The notes under the pieces are model-generated. The model was not told the origin of the DNA and made no database searches. It saw nothing but the letters and a program-made list of their open reading frames with translations. Positions 47,007 to 57,158 of a DNA stretch of 64,000 bases are shown here, in pieces. The position numbers were made by a program, and so were the translations under genes. The DNA is taken from assembly GCA_024180945.1 (NCBI GenBank), contig JAKSGN010000022.1:124001-188000 (forward strand), given 5' to 3'. Each line of letters begins with the position of its first letter. Within the stretch, counting starts at the first letter, position 1. Origin of the DNA: Macrophomina tecta (taxonomy: Eukaryota > Ascomycota > Dothideomycetes > Botryosphaeriales > Botryosphaeriaceae).

Positions 47007-47336
47007 TGGGGGTGGTGCGTAGTATGCGCAGGTGCGCAAAAGCGCAGTAAGTGAGTGGCAGAGACCTAAGCTGCTGCGTAGATATGTTTAAGGGAGGTAG
47101 GTAGGCTTTTTTGAGAGGGAGGTCTAACTTAACTGAAGGAGATTGCCTTTAATTGAAGGAGAATGAATGTCCTTAAATACATGAATCTGAAACAGTATAA
47201 CCGAGGAATTGAGAACATCCGAGGAAAAGTAGAAGATCCGAGGTGTATGGGATACCGAGGAAGGAATCAATATAGAGCCTAAGGGAACAATGATAGGTGT
47301 TGCCTAAAAAATAAGGGGATTCTGGTTGACAGAAAC

Positions 47337-50023
47337 CTATATTGAATATACCTTAAATTTAAGGTTAGATACGAAGAGTCTACTCGAGACATCACACGAA
47401 GTCTCATGCGAGCTCCCCTCGCTTGCACGATACTCCGGGAGCCTCTAAAATCCTCTGGTATCGTATGAACCCGAAACGCTCACTCCAGATCTAGAGGGTC
47501 AAGCCGGACTTTGTTGGGTTTCTACCATTTGCTTAAACATCTTCTATTTTCTGTCCATCATGTCGGTCAACTTGCTGTTGTCAATACAAAATTCATACGA
47601 CCTGAGCGGCTCGGAGTCCCTCCAATCCAGAGACTGATAGCGCATGCATCCTTGTGCTTGCTTAGGTAGCGGCGATCGCGGCGGAAGAGCAGGTATTGCA
47701 GGAGAAGGAGGAGAGGAGGAGGCAAGGGTTCGGATGGTGTCGGGCCTGCCGCTGCCGCTGCTGTAGGCTTCAATGACGTTGGAGGAGCGAATACTGACGT
47801 AGCAAGAGTGGTAAATAGCTTTCTCTGGGTCAGCTTGCTCCATGATATTGCTGCGAGGGTGTTAGTAAAGACTTGCAGCGCGTCGGCTGGTGTTGAAGCT
47901 GAAGCCGCTATGGTCTTGTTACGAGCCTCTGTGCTCGCGTTGCACAGCATTGCTCGCCTAACTCATCGCCTGTTGTTGCTGGCTTCCGATAACTTCATGC
48001 TGCAAGAGTTTCCGACGCGCGGTGTCATCGTGCTGATGCAGTCCCGCTTGGTGCAGCGTCTAGGCGTCGACGCTCTCGCTACTGTTGTGCTTCGCGTGGT
48101 TGCTATCTGTGGATCGCACACAAACCGCATACGGTCGCAGTCGGCACAGCCCATTCCGTGCATACTCCAGGGTGATGAGTCAAGATGACGGTCTGCGCTG
48201 CAGGACCTTGTTGTCGGCATAACTGTTTGCTGGACAATGGCGGTGTGCGGCGCGCGGCGCTTAGGTTCCGACTCCTGCGCGGACCAACGCTGCAAGTGAC
48301 AAGAAACCATTGAAGTCTGCTGGGAAGTAGGCAGAAAAGCAAGGTAGAACAATTCTTCAGAGTCGGTTTAATTGTTGCCGCGGATTTTCTTGGGATACTG
48401 AAGATATTGGGGGAAAGGGTCATTGGTAGCTAGTTGAGTTTGGCTGTTCCACGCGATAGCCGGCCACCCCTCATTGGCCGGCCGTCGCTTGGAACACCTG
48501 CTCATCGCCCAAACTCCAGCAGCGCCAGTTCCTCGCGGCGATGATCTACAGAAACCGAACCTGGGCTGTTACTGTAGGGATCTATGTCTTCTCCCCCCTA
48601 TTCGTAGGTGACCGTTGATTCGCACGCAACTGTGACCGAGTCACAACCGTAGTCGGGGGTCACGAGGCCGATGTTCGATAACTTGCGAAATAAGCGCGCG
48701 TACGTACCCTTGGACCTTTCTGTGCGTCAAGCACGGGCCCCGACTCCGCCAGGCAGCAATAGAGGACAGTGGGGTTACAGCGACGGTGGCGTCCGACCAT
48801 TTCTTCAAGCGGACACTGATCAGGCCACTTGGGGAAAGCGGCTGGATGGAAACAGCTCTTGGAACGGTGACTGCTCCACTCATTTTCTGACAATCCTCGG
48901 GCTCCCTGCCGCGGGCGTCGTCTGGCGCGGCAGTGCCGCACAGTAGGGCGAATCAATTCAATCGCTGCGTGCGGACCAACGCCAGTAGCAACGATGAACC
49001 CTGAACACGTTGCCAGAACTGGCAACACCGCGATCCACAAGGATGAACAAGCGGCTCTGGCATCATTAGCCTGCCCCGGCTTCAGCCTTCAGCCGAGCCA
49101 AAGGGTTCGATGGATAGGGACACAGGGCTTGCGACGCAGTAGCATCTCGTGCAGAGCAGCCCGTCTTTCAAAGATGTTTATATGGAGAAAGCCAATGGAA
49201 AGAAAAGGTCAATAATAGATCGTGTACCCAGACCGTGAAGAGCGTAGCTATCGCGAATTTCGCAGACGGTGCGTGCCTCTGGAATTCCTCTGCCAGAAAG
49301 CGTCGATTTAGCGCTATCAACACATTATTTATGCCAACAAGCGCCGCCTCCAGCAACATCAAGCACGTAACCCGTATTGAGATGGATTTACCGGCTCGAG
49401 GTGCCTGAAATGACAAGGGTGCTTAGGGAGACCAGGATCGGGGCAAAGCAGCGAGCCTGTTGCAATGACGGTAACATACTACCAGTGCACAAAAAGCATC
49501 TCACAACGTTCAAGTATTTTCAGACTATCATAACGTCCTCCGCTAGCAATTCTAAGAGATATCAAAGACCTGCGGCCTAGTAGAAATAGCGAGCAGGTAG
49601 GCAACGTGCGTAAAAGGACGGTGATAGAACAGATAGACAAGTCATGGGAGGCCTAGAAGCCGTATCTCTGTGCTTTATGACTCGTAAGATTCCTAGAAAG
49701 CATTTGACGGCGAATGACGACAGCTGTGCCGCAGACCCTCATGTTGTTGCTCCCGTGCGTCGCAGCGCTCTCGCCGCTGCGGCACAGAAACATAGCATAC
49801 TTTAAATAGGGGGGTGTTGGTGGTGCCGTATCACCTGTGCCCAGATAATCCCATCAGACACGGCATGGAAGGAACAAGCAGAATTAAACTCGGTTCACCA
49901 TTTTCCGAGGACGGGAATGGGTGGTCGTGCAATGCCACGAAGAGCGTGGAAGAGCCTCAGCAGATTATGTTGTGCGAGTCAACGAACACTACAGCCGAAG
50001 GTCACCCAGGCCCACGCTGAATC
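47337..50023. other. 2.7-kb region without a recognised gene
   Basis: Overlapping minus and plus frames at 47540-48450 include a Cys-containing stretch (GCADCDRMRFVC) that vaguely resembles a Zn2Cys6 start, but the later cysteines do not fit. No other domain seen up to the BAH gene. Confidence 0.4.
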
Positions 50024-50650
50024 ATGCTACGAAGCGATGCCGCTGACACTGGCGCAGGCACCTTTTCCGACGAAAACAGCCCAGCAATCACCGTCTCCGA
50101 TGAGGCACCGAGCGAGGCAGAATCTGGCATCTCTGTTTCTCGGCTGCCATTGGAAGAAAAGCTTTTCTTCGTGGTACATGATACCAGCAGAAAATTTCGC
50201 GTTGTAAGGTACCGCAACGCGAACGTGCAAAGATGGCATCTTTTGCCCCGCGAGAGACTCGCCATTTTCCAGGGCATGGAGCTCAAAGTTGGCGATTTAA
50301 TCGTGTGTCAGGTCTTGACGGACCCTATGGCCGTGGCCGAGATTGTGGAAATACGTGCTGTTGAAGACGGCCGGCGTCTTCTCCGCATCATCTGGTTCGT
50401 TAGAAGACTTTCTGCCCTGAAGGAGCTCGGCGCAGAACGCGAGAGCGACATCATTCCGAGCTCGTATCGGTTCGTCAAGTCAGCACATACGCAGGTGATT
50501 GTATGGGACACGGTGAAAAGGGTGATGGATGTGGAGCAGAGGCGCAAGTGCATGACCGATCAGGTCCTGTGCTATTTGGGGCGGGGCCGCGCTAGGCTTT
50601 GCCCGGCGGACTCGGGGCTTGCGAAGTGGACAGTGGTAAGGGAGGGCTAA
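50024..50650 (+). CDS. BAH-like domain protein, 208 aa
   Basis: Single-exon intact frame, ATG 50024. After an acidic Ser-rich N-terminus (residues 1-45), residues about 85-170 read as a BAH fold: LKVGDLIVCQV, AVAEIVEIRAVEDGRRLLRIIWFVRRLSAL, then a short acidic loop and IIPSSYRFVKSAHTQVIVWDTVKRV. BAH modules bind nucleosomes or chromatin partners and occur in DNA methyltransferases and silencing factors. No second domain is present. A Cys/Arg-rich tail (KCMTDQVLCYLGRGRARLC) follows. It sits between decayed repeats yet is undamaged, which suggests it is used or recent. BAH identity is by motif reading only. Confidence 0.6.
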   Translation: MLRSDAADTGAGTFSDENSPAITVSDEAPSEAESGISVSRLPLEEKLFFVVHDTSRKFRVVRYRNANVQRWHLLPRERLAIFQGMELKVGDLIVCQVLTDPMAVAEIVEIRAVEDGRRLLRIIWFVRRLSALKELGAERESDIIPSSYRFVKSAHTQVIVWDTVKRVMDVEQRRKCMTDQVLCYLGRGRARLCPADSGLAKWTVVREG

Positions 50651-51338
50651 TGTGTGACAGCATGTTGTATATATTGTAGAATGTATTGATGGAACATGAG
50701 CCCAATCGTTGGCTGATCAATGCCTTATTACCTGATTTGTTTGAGCTTTCTGTTTGCCTCGGTTATAGTGCTAGATGCTTATAGCCAGCGCCACTTATTT
50801 GGTAGTAGCGAACAACCAGAATTCATCATCAGTTTCGCGGACTGGTTCCCATTTTGAGGCTCTCATGAACAAGCGCCATCAGAATCTGATCATAGAAATC
50901 GTACGGAAGCTAATCGGACAGTGCTGGGTTCGCCAGTTCTGTCAACGAGACAAAGATCGGATTAAAAGCATCTATCTCCGCGGAATTGAACAAACCCGTA
51001 AAGTCACTGATAACTCGACGTATTCTGAACAATTCTATTCAGTCGTACGAGTCCTCCCTCTCCTGGCTTCCTTATTTTTATTATATGAAGACATGAGCTA
51101 ACGTTTCCATTATAGCTTCAGGAAAAGATTGAAAAATATCATATTCGTCCAGCAAGTACGTACAATTTTGACGAAAAAGGATTCTTGCTTGGTCTCTGCC
51201 GTACGATGAAATGAACTGTCTCAATTCAACAGCATCGGAGGAGAAACGTTCTCGGCTCGGTTCAAGGCGGGAGCCGCGAGTTTATCTCCCTACTTGCAGC
51301 GATTTGCGCGGACAGAGCAGCTCTCCCACCAGCCTTAA

Positions 51339-51475
51339 TGTTGGATTTGGTGGTGATACCATCAATTGAGAATGAGTGGCATGAGGCGTGAGAGGGACGC
51401 TTAGGGGAGTCCTCTTATCCGTCCTCTTCCATGACTAAGCTAAAGTTTATTGTACACACACGTGATATTCCAACA
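51339..51475 (+). repeat. Solo LTR family C, 137 bp, TSD CTTAA, inside pogo transposase
   Basis: TGTTGGATTTGG...GATATTCCAACA, flanked by CTTAA at 51334-51338 and 51476-51480. Near-identical to 28463-28600. Deleting it and one CTTAA rejoins the pogo codons for ALIYQ. Confidence 0.95.
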
Positions 51476-52255
51476 CTTAATCTATCAAGGCGATTCTAGC
51501 GACTTACAAGATACCTGAATTGTGGATTTTGACGGTTCGTATAAGGAAGCGTACTTCGCTGTGTCAAAAAAAAAGAAGAAAAAGGCTGGACAAACGGAGG
51601 AGCTTGGAATCTCATGGTTTTCAAAGGTCTTCGAGCCTCGTACGAGGGCAAAAGCAGGAAATTCCCGACGTCTACTTCTTGTAGATTGTCACTCAAGCCA
51701 CGTCAATCATCGGTTTATCGAGTTTTGCGACCGACACGGGGTTATCCTGGTTATTCTACCGCCGCACTCAACCCACCGTCTGCAGCCTCTTGATGTTGGA
51801 ATCTTTTCTCCGCTCGCCACGGCCTATTCGAATGAAATTGACCGGTCAATTAAATCGAGCCGTAGATTTTCTCGCGTTACAAAACGGACTTTCTGGGGAC
51901 TGTTTCGTACGGCGTGGAATTCAGCCTTGACTTTTTGAAATATCCGGTCGGCATTTGCTAGTCCAGAGATTTGCCCCCTCAATCCACGGAAAGTCCTAGA
52001 GAAAATCAAAAAAGAGACTTCCCTCACCGATTTTAAGTGACATTGAAAGGTAAAAATCTACTCTAAGCTACGTACGAGGCTTACGTCGTGCAGTCAAGGC
52101 GATTTCAAAGGAGAAAGATGATATCGCGCTCGGGCTTGATCTCACCATTCGGGCAAGCGAAAAGCTAACAGTCCGAAACGAAATCCTTAAACATAAGAAT
52201 CAAGGACTTCGTGCAGCACTTGTTAGTAAGAAAAACAAGCGGAAAAAAGGGAAAC

Positions 52256-52759
52256 TGTTGGATTTGGGTGAGTGAAGAGTAGTGAGGTCAGAAAAGAGAG
52301 TAGATTCTGCCTGTCTCTTGAGAGGGAGGTAGGTATGCTTTGCTTATATACATAAATGAGTGCTTGAATAACCGAGGAGAATAGAAGCCGATATTGCTAT
52401 CTGTCAACCAGAATCCCCTTGTTTTTCAGGCATCTCTTGATATTGCTTCCTTAGGCTCCATATTGATTCCTTCCTCGGTGCTCCCCTACACCTCGGATGC
52501 TCTACACTTCCTCGGATACTCTGATTTCCTCGGTTATATCACTCTAGTTTCATGTATTTAAGACATTCATTCTCCTTCGTTCGAATTGACAGGCAGAAGT
52601 ACACAGGCAGAAATTCGATTCTCTCTTCTGACCTCACCGAGTTCGGGCCTGAGGCCCACCCAAATTCGACACTATCCGATGCTTGTGAAGATGAGGAGTA
52701 GTGAGGAGGTGGCAAAGTGTAGAAGCTGATCTGAGGCAATAAGGCAAAATAGTCTGACA
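52256..52759 (-). repeat. Solo LTR family B, TSD GAAAC, itself interrupted
   Basis: Minus-oriented LTR (TGTCAGACTATTTTGCC...CCCAAATCCAACA) with GAAAC at 52251-52255 and 52760-52764. A family A LTR (52402-52671) is inserted in it. Related copies lie at 53018-53265 and 59622-59847. The pogo C-terminal sequence flanks it on both sides. Confidence 0.93.
52402..52671 (+). repeat. Solo LTR family A, 270 bp, TSD CTATC, nested in family B
   Basis: TGTCAACCAGAATCCCC...CCCAAATTCGACA with CTATC at 52397-52401 and 52672-52676. Removing it reconstitutes the family B LTR, as confirmed by comparison with 53018-53265. Confidence 0.95.
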
Positions 52760-53017
52760 GAAACAGATAGGTCTTTTCGATAGAGAACGGCCCGGAGAAG
52801 CTCAGTTCTTCTCTCCAGCCAAAGTTAGTTCCGTACGAGCTCGCGCACAAGAGTTGGAGGATCAAAAGCAACGCGAGAAAGCTCAGTCTGAGGAACGACG
52901 TCAGAATAAGGCGGCTGAAAGGAGAGAGGCCAGGAGGCTCAGGAGAAAAGGGAAACCAGTAGAAGAATCCGCAATGAGAAGCAGCAGCAAAAAGAGCGGG
53001 AAAAAGAAGAGCGTCTC

Positions 53018-53265
53018 TGTCAGACTATTGTGCCTTACTGCCTCAGTCATCACATTCTTTTAGGCATCAAGATCAGCATCTACTCTTTGCCACCTCACAG
53101 CTCCTCATCTTCACAAGCTTCGGATAGCAATATCGGCTTCTATTCCCCTCGGTTATTCAAGCACTCATTTGTGTATATAAGCAAGCCTACCTCCCTCCCT
53201 CTCAGGAGACAGGAAGAATCTACTCTCTCTTCTGACCTCACAACTTTTCTCACCCAAATCCGACA
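53018..53265 (+). repeat. Solo LTR family B, 248 bp
   Basis: TGTCAGACTATTGTGCC...CCCAAATCCGACA, plus orientation, abutting the pogo C-terminal tail. Flanks (GTCTC, CTCAT) do not match, so one side may have been rearranged. Confidence 0.85.
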
Positions 53266-53860
53266 CTCATCCAATCAGGATAATGCCTCATCGAATCTTT
53301 GACCGTCTGGATGACTCCAATTTCTCTTGGCACCTGCGTGATGGTTCGCCATTCGTCGCCCCGTTGCTCAGGAGCTAACTGTTGCATGACGAGGGGGCGC
53401 CAACGTGCGTGGGCCTCCATACGGGAGCAAACCATTTTCTCTGTTGATACGATGTCTGCGTCAGGCAGTTACTGCCGGCAATTGAGTCGGCGGATACCAT
53501 CCAGGGACTATGGGATGAGACTGCATTTCAGGTAGCTGGCGCAGGTTGCCAGCGCAGATTGCCAAGGGGGAAAGGGCGCAGCCTGGAGCCAGGCGGATCA
53601 CCGGTCCCACAGCAGTTTTTGCAGGATTAAGTGGGGAAACGAGGCAGTCCTTTTCATGTGATCGAAATCGGCCTCTAAGCCACGGAGGCTGCGTTGCAGC
53701 CGAGCATTGACCTGCAGCTCTGGGTGGTTGGGCAGAGGAGCATTCTCGGTATAAGAACAGGAGCCTTGCTCCCCTTCTCTGGCTATCACTCTCTGCAAGA
53801 GTTCCCTCTCAAGCATTGTTTCTCGTCAGGCGCTATCTTTTTACAATATTCTACACAATC
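53266..53860. other. Spacer, no gene recognised
   Basis: Nothing coding recognised. It forms the upstream region of the small gene at 53861. Confidence 0.45.
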
Positions 53861-54181
53861 ATGGACTCCATCGTCTTTTACCAACCTCCGAGCCCTAAGT
53901 GGCCATACCGCCGCGCATTGGACAAATCTATGCCTGAGCCGACGGACGATGAGGATGATGATGGCTGGGAGTCTCCATCTCTCTCTGAGATTCTGGCTGA
54001 GGCCAAACAAAAGCGGGCTAGCATGCCTGGTCATCAGGATCGCCCTCCTCTGGTCCAGGAGAGGATATATGACGGTGGACGTCCAGTCATCTCGCAAACG
54101 AGCGCGGGAGTAGCAATTGAGGATCATATCAGTGCACATGTGTGCAACTCACGCTCTGGAAGCACCCAACAAAGTAACTAA
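53861..54181 (+). CDS. Short acidic protein, possibly first exon of a gene cut by hAT 3
   Basis: 106 codons from ATG 53861. It contains PTDDEDDDGWESPSLSEILAEAKQKRAS, an acidic patch followed by a predicted helix. It ends at TAA, but GTAACTAAC just before the stop can serve as a donor with an adjacent branch-like sequence, and acceptors (CACAG, CTGCAG) follow within 60 bp, so the coding sequence may continue toward the hAT boundary at 54276. It could be the N-terminal exon of the integrase-like gene that resumes after the hAT. No known domain. Confidence 0.4.
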   Translation: MDSIVFYQPPSPKWPYRRALDKSMPEPTDDEDDDGWESPSLSEILAEAKQKRASMPGHQDRPPLVQERIYDGGRPVISQTSAGVAIEDHISAHVCNSRSGSTQQSN

Positions 54182-54321
54182 CGCTTGCATATGGTTTCGT
54201 TATCACAGCATGGCTAACTTAGCTGCAGAAAACCACTCTATCGAGCCTCATGCAGATCTGGAGCTTAGTCCGTCCCAGCGTGTAAGGCGTCCCGGTTGCC
54301 GATTCGGTGACGATTCGTCAA

Positions 54322-54337
54322 CGGATTACGTAATCCG
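54322..54337. repeat. 16-bp perfect palindrome in hAT 3 left end
   Basis: CGGATTACGTAATCCG, within the left subterminal region. A candidate binding site for a dimeric protein. Confidence 0.85.
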
Positions 54338-54387
54338 TCCCGTCATGGACTGTTTCAAACGTCCCGTCCCGTCATGAGGCCTCTAAT

Positions 54388-54416
54388 GACGGCAGATGAC
54401 GGCAGATGACGGCAGG
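54388..54416. repeat. TGACGGCAGA tandem repeat
   Basis: Three near-perfect 10-bp units in the left subterminal region of hAT 3, related to the GACGGGAC units at its right end. Confidence 0.85.
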
Positions 54417-54565
54417 CTTTACCAAATCGGGTAATTCTTGTGTTGTTGATGTCGATACAAACGGTGCAAACATGCCCAGCACCAATGAAAACTCTTACAC
54501 CCTACCAGCTCTTCTATCTCATTGCCAAGGAACACGCCCTCCACAAAAGCCGTGCGGAATGCACG

Positions 54566-56866
54566 ATGCCTCCACAGACTATGCCTAGCTCCCAAGACTC
54601 TTATTCGGTGACTGCGAGCGACCCTCCGGCGGGAAGCATATCGCCAGCGAGCCCCCGACCAGACAGCACCCACAGAGTCGTCGATGTAGACCTCTCGAAG
54701 GTGCGAGATAGCAAGGGCAGGCTTATTCCGGGCCTCCGCTATCGCATGCGCCATCGAACGCAGTTCACCGGTACTAGGATCTCGTGGATTTTCGACCACG
54801 GCGCCGACTGCGAGTCTGATGGAGGCGTCCGCTGGTTTGTGTGCAGACAGTGCCAGCTAGACCGCCGCCATGGCGACGGAGTGTACAAGCCCACGGGCAT
54901 TCATGCGGTAGAGGCTCACTTGGAGCAGGCACACAAAATTTCCAACCCAAGGAAACCTAAGAAACCAGAACTGCCACCGATCTAGGACTTTTTCCAACGT
55001 CGATCCTTGACGCCATCGTCCTCGTCCTCGTCCTCCTACTCGCTCGTTACCCCGTTTCACGATCTCCGATTTAAGCAAGCATTTACCGATGCGGTCATTA
55101 AGCTCGATCTCTTATTTCGGCAAGCTTCTTCCGACGAACTACGCGACGTTATACTTATGGGTGGCCCTGCTGCCGAGCGAGCAATACCGAAGAGCCTAAT
55201 GGGTGTAGCGAGCTGGGTAAAGTGGTCCTTTGAGGATCGGAAGCAGTAGCTTAAGGAGCTTGTCTCCAAGACGGGCAGCAAGATCAATTTCAGCGTAGAC
55301 TTGTGGACCAGCGACGAGGGTAACAAGCGCGCCTATCTGGCCGTGAACTCCCACTTTATTGACTACTGTGGTAGCCTCCGAACGGCTCTCTTGTCTTTTA
55401 CCCGTATAATCGGCCCTTATAGCGGCGAGAACCTTGCGAAGGCGGTTTATAGCTCGATCCGAACATACGATATTGATTACACCCGCATCGGCTGCTTTGT
55501 CGCCGATAACGCCTCTAATAACGAGGAGTTGCTGCGCGAACTATAGCTTCTTATCTCTATTGACTATCTATCCTGTAGAATCCGTTGTATCGGCTATATA
55601 ATTAACCTTGTCGTCGAGGCCATTCTCTTTGGCAAAGGCGTCTCGAAATTTAAGCAAAGTCTGGTCGGGCGTATAGAAGACAGTGAGGAGGCCTTCGAGA
55701 TGTGGAGTAAGGAGGGCCCGATTGGAAAGCTTCATAATATCTGCGTGTTTATTAACAGGAGCGACCAGCGCCGCGTCGCCTTCGGTAATTGTCAGCTTCC
55801 AGAAGAGCGGGCACTAGACGAGGATGCGGATCCGGATGGGGGAGATGAGGTCTTCTACTACGTCCTCATCGTCGATTAGGGCGTGCGTTGGAGCTCGGTT
55901 TACTACATGGTGAAGCGGGCGTTAAAGTTGCGGCATGCGATCGATCGCTATATCGATCGCTATGAGAAGCAAGGCCAAGGATACGATATCCGCTAAGACC
56001 GCCTCTCCTCTTAGGATTGGTACTAGCTCGGCCGCTTTTACCACCTTCTAGAGCCTTTTAAGAGGCTCACTGAGTACATAGAAGGTAGGGCGAACAGCGC
56101 AGGGAGAGAGGGTTCTCGCGGTGCCATCTGGGAGTCTCTCAAGGCTATGGACTTCATGTACAAGCATTTGAAGACTGTAGTAGACGATCTGGAGAGGCAG
56201 CTGACCTGTGGTGACGTCACTGCAGACGACTGGCAGCAGTTTTCAGCCAAGGTCGACGCTGGATGGTATAAGTTGAATGACTACTATAGGCACTTCGACG
56301 ACTTACCTGTATATTGCGCCGCGATATTCCTGCACCCTAACTACCGCTTCGAATACTTCGAACAGAACTGGGCGGCGCATAAGAGCTGGATCGCTAAGGC
56401 GAGAGGCTTTATACGTCGCATGTACTGTTAGTACGAGGCTAAATATCTTGCAGAGCTAGATGTGAACGAGGACGAGGAGCCGCCGGTCGAAGATGAGTCT
56501 CGCCGAGCTAGAGGGAGCTGGTTTGCTGACTTCGAAGCCTTCGGCCGCCCTAATAACGCTAGTATGCGCGGAAAAAAGAGACGTCGACTCGAGTCGACGC
56601 AGCTGCAGGCTTACTGGGATGCAGGAGCGACAGCGTACACCGTTAACGACCCTCTGGCTTGGTGGGGCACCGAGGGCGCCCAGTGGCCAGTCCTACAGCG
56701 CATGGCATTCGACATCTTTAGCATACCTGCCATGAGCGCCGAGCCAGAGCGCGTGTTCAGTCACACTAGGCGAATCATCACATATGAACGCACAAGGCTA
56801 GGTGACGACACGATAGAGGCCGATATCTGCCAGAAGCATTGGCTCCTCAATAGAGTTGTAGAATAA
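54566..56866 (+). pseudogene. hAT 3 transposase, eight TAG/TAA and no frameshift
   Basis: All of the transposase is in one frame from ATG 54566 to TAA 56864. BED finger about 54838-54945 (FVCRQCQ...HAVEAHLEQAHK), catalytic block 1 FSVDLWTSDE (55296), block 2 CFVADNASNNEE (55497), GVRWSSVYYMV (55880), zinc/insertion domain with helix YCAAIFLHPNYRF (56313), and the C-terminal block WWGTEGAQWPVLQRMAFDIFSIPAMSAEPERVFS (56660-56760). Stops follow PPI (54983), RKQ (55247), LREL (55544), LIVD (55877), YDIR (55994), LSS (56012), DWY (56021) and RMYC (56429). In each position Gln restores the expected sequence. Otherwise full length. Inactive unless stops are read through. Confidence 0.92.
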
Positions 56867-57158
56867 GGTGTGATTAGTCTTTCTTTTTACGAGTTAAATG
56901 CTGTACGGGTCATATATAGTAGGTATAGAGGGCGAAACATAATCTCAAAGTCATTAGACCGGCATCAGGATACGCAGAAATCGTCCCCAGAGTAGAGAAC
57001 ATAATAATATTCAATCACCGACTATTTGATTAGTAAGCAGCCGTTGACGAGTCGTTGACGGTCGGTTTGCTCAAGCGTCACGTCCCGTCATGCCTTTCCA
57101 ACCGTCCCGTCCCGTCATAGACCCTATGACGGGACGGGACGGGACGCCTTACACGCTG

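Larger units (their letters stand above)
41432..47132 (-). mobile_element. Full-length Tad-like non-LTR retrotransposon (LINE), TSD CTGAAGGAGAT
   Basis: 5.7-kb element with ORF1 and ORF2 on the minus strand. The 11-bp duplication CTGAAGGAGAT lies at 41421-41431 and 47133-47143. The 5' UTR is about 126 bp and the 3' UTR about 190 bp. The 3' terminus, on the element strand, ends in a short CATCATCATC trinucleotide tail rather than poly(A). ORF order, APE endonuclease, RT, RNase H and the C-terminal zinc motif fit the fungal Tad/I group. Confidence 0.92.
41345..47331 (-). repeat. Solo LTR family A, TSD GAAAC, split by a LINE
   Basis: LTR in minus orientation: its 3' part is 41345-41431 and its 5' part 47144-47331 (about 275 bp in all). 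Ends read TGTCAACC...TTCAACA on the LTR strand. GAAAC precedes (41340-41344) and follows (47332-47336). The same LTR occurs at 52402-52671 and 61308-61616. The LINE at 41432-47132 lies inside it, so the LTR is older. Confidence 0.9.
50775..53017 (+). pseudogene. pogo/Fot1-like DDE transposase relic interrupted by solo LTRs
   Basis: Tc1-mariner (pogo) transposase. The CENP-B-type HTH part (CWVRQFCQRDKDRIKSIYLRG, FYSV) ends at an intron 51045-51115 (GTACGA, CTAAC, TATAG), then EKYHIRPASTYNFDEKGFLLG with the first catalytic Asp. A 137-bp LTR interrupts LPPAL|IYQGD. After it come LLLVDCHSSHVNHRFIEFCD (second Asp) and LPPHSTHRLQPLDVGIFSPL (third). TGA stops occur at MK*T (about 51210), DT*IVDF (about 51521) and 51936. 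The Lys/Arg/Gln-rich tail resumes on the far side of another LTR, at 52765-53010. Removing the LTRs restores contiguity but not an open frame. The left end was not found. Confidence 0.85.
54276..57158 (+). mobile_element. hAT element 3, about 2.9 kb with inverted ends
   Basis: Ends CAGCGTGTAAGGCGTCCCG (54276) and its inverted copy ending at 57158. Subterminal GACGGCA/GACGGGA words are repeated at both ends (54388-54416; 57060-57145). The 8-bp flanks (GTCCGTCC, GCCCAGAT) do not match, so the insertion site was altered or the element arrived by rearrangement. Confidence 0.88.

Noticed and set aside
42270..47039. Numerous antisense open frames across the LINE
   Set aside because: They are shadows of ORF1 and ORF2, whose domains read clearly on the minus strand.
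47963..48352. Zn2Cys6 transcription-factor start (GCADCDRMRFVC)
   Set aside because: The remaining cysteine spacing does not fit the six-cysteine cluster and the frame has no supporting context.
11485..56866. Nuclear code change with UAR read as Gln
   Set aside because: Intact genes in the window end at UAA/UAG, many ordinary CAR codons remain in the same elements, and some relics contain UGA. C-to-T mutation is simpler.
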